From: Aselliscus stoliczkanus
Taxonomy: Eukaryota > Chordata > Mammalia > Chiroptera > Hipposideridae
Assembly: GCA_033961575.1 (NCBI GenBank)
Contig: CM066738.1
Coordinates: 99,969,478 to 100,033,477 of the forward strand
DNA: 64,000 bases
Direction of reading: 5' to 3'
The first letter of the stretch is position 1, and the number at the start of each line of letters is the position of its first letter. Positions 54,282-64,000 of the stretch are shown piece by piece. The notes under the pieces were generated by a model that ran no database searches, was not told the DNA's origin, and saw nothing but the letters and a program-made list of their open reading frames with translations. A program made the translations under genes and the position numbers.

Positions 54282-55720
54282 TTTATTTTTTAAACAAAAA
54301 TATACATTAAATCTCAGATTTACAGAATGTAGAAATAATTTATCGAAAGTAATTTGCATTTTAAAATTGTTAATATTGCACCCAGCAATGTAAGTCTTTG
54401 ACACATTTGCATTGTCGACCTTTACCACAATTCGCAAAACGGGAGAGAAATCTGAAACTGACAGAATTACACGAGCTAAATTTTCTTTACACACAAAAAC
54501 ATCTTACAATTGTTTTTATTTACAAGATAAAGTTGTAAACTTTCAGAGATTTGCTTCCAAAAAGAGCCATACATTCTTTTTATCATACCTAGAAAATGAA
54601 CTATGTACATGTGGAGATTTCCTCCTAGGAATTCAACAGGACAGATATTGTGAACGTTCGCAGCCTAATGGTAAAGAACAGGTATTGAAAACACGTTTAC
54701 GTCTTCACTAAAATATGGAGACTGTGTGAAAGACAGGATGAGAAAAGCCTTTGGGAAAATAACTTTTGCCTTTTAGTCTTAGAAATGTGGCTACCAGCAG
54801 AAGGCCTTTCCTCTTAAGGCATAACACAAGTGAAAAAGAGTGAGGTCTCTCTGTTCAAGTCCCTTATAAAATACTTTACATGTAGGCAGGCACAAAGTTT
54901 GCTTTCAAAAGAAAGCTTTGCAAAATATTCTGCAATTTATCACTGATATCCTCAGTTTTTAAAAACAGTTTTTAAAAAGCCCATAAATACTTAAATGCAT
55001 TTTTAAAGAAAGTAGGGAATAAGCTCACCTGGTACTACAAGAAGTGGCTAACATAATATTTGAGAGTAAGAGTAAACGTATGCAATGTGCTGTTTTAACC
55101 TCATAGTAAACTGAAACAGACTGAAACCTTGTACTTAGGAAATTTGAAGTAATAGCCCTTGATTGAACTGAATTATTAAAGCAATATGGGAACGTGAACC
55201 GTGTAGCCCACTATCAACTCTGAAAAAAACCATCGGACTACTTAGCTTCCCGGTGACGAACGTTCACGAATCTTTTGTCATTACCATCATAAACAAAAGA
55301 TCTTTGTTAAAAGGTGGCCTATAAGGGGAAAAACAAGGAGCCTCTGGGAAATTTGCTTTGCAGATCCCAGACTGGAAAATCTAATTGTGATTTTATAATG
55401 CACTACCATTTGAATTGAAATATAAGACGTTTTCTAATTCTGTTGTCCTAGATGGAGGCTAGGTTAAAATGTTCCCTTTGAATCATCACGAACATAAACA
55501 GCTGAATAACAGGACGTTTAAAAAGGTATTCTTGGCTTTGCTATTGCTTAATAGTCCAACCCAAGGAGTAACTTTGTGATCAAAGTTATGATATCTTCAA
55601 CATCCTTGTGACAAATTCAATTTTTTAAAAAAATAGACCTGAGAGTTGCATAAAAAAAAAAAAAATAGACATTTCCTTTGTGTGACTGTTTTTGCAGCAG
55701 GCCCGTTTGAGGCCAGTGCG
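54282..55720 (-). other. ATP8B1: Likely ATP8B1 3' untranslated region
   Basis: Non-repetitive, AT-rich sequence follows the stop. AATAAA hexamers on the minus strand at 54520-54515 and 54287-54282 are candidate polyadenylation signals, and another lies at 53376-53371. Which one ends the transcript cannot be told from sequence alone. Confidence 0.5.

Positions 55721-64000
<8,280 letters not shown>

Overview
This window is nuclear DNA of a placental mammal: GT/AG-spliced genes, CpG-island promoters, MIR, L1, MaLR and hAT fossils, and many young tRNA-derived SINEs. The SINE tails (AATAAA followed by TCTTT) and the Rhin-1-like copies point to a rhinolophoid bat (horseshoe, leaf-nosed or false-vampire group). 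That is an inference from remembered repeat families, not a database result.

Three protein-coding genes lie on the minus strand, in the order known from human chromosome 18q21.31: FECH, NARS1, ATP8B1. FECH (1 to about 18.6 kb) enters with its CpG-island promoter and exons 1 to 4; exon 5 onward lies left of the window. NARS1 (about 27.2 to 42.1 kb) is complete: 15 coding exons total 1647 nt, encoding 548 residues, the human length. ATP8B1 (about 54 kb to the right edge) contributes its last six coding exons, covering transmembrane segments M5 to M10 and the C-terminal tail. Every exon was placed by its reading frame, flanking AG/GT sites and match to the remembered family protein. No frameshift or internal stop was seen.

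Between FECH and NARS1 (18.6 to 27.2 kb) lie a MaLR LTR, SINEs and a 28-bp minisatellite. Between NARS1 and ATP8B1 (42.1 to about 54 kb) lie MaLR and other LTR remnants, a small orphan CpG cluster, a 41-bp minisatellite, a long CTTT microsatellite and a nested L1/SINE/LTR block. I saw no further protein-coding gene, no true tRNA or rRNA gene and no CRISPR array.

The three genes do not form a pathway. FECH makes haem in mitochondria, NARS1 charges tRNA-Asn in the cytosol, and ATP8B1 flips phospholipids at the apical membrane. The most interesting signals are regulatory or mobile: a FECH intron 3 cryptic acceptor at exactly -63 (the site behind low-expression human FECH alleles), an ATF4-type element and an in-frame upstream ATG at NARS1, and a SINE family in two forms sharing one head, whose polyadenylation-signal form is antisense to genes in every intragenic case here. 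I found no wholly new system. Repeat boundaries and family names are approximate because no repeat library could be run.
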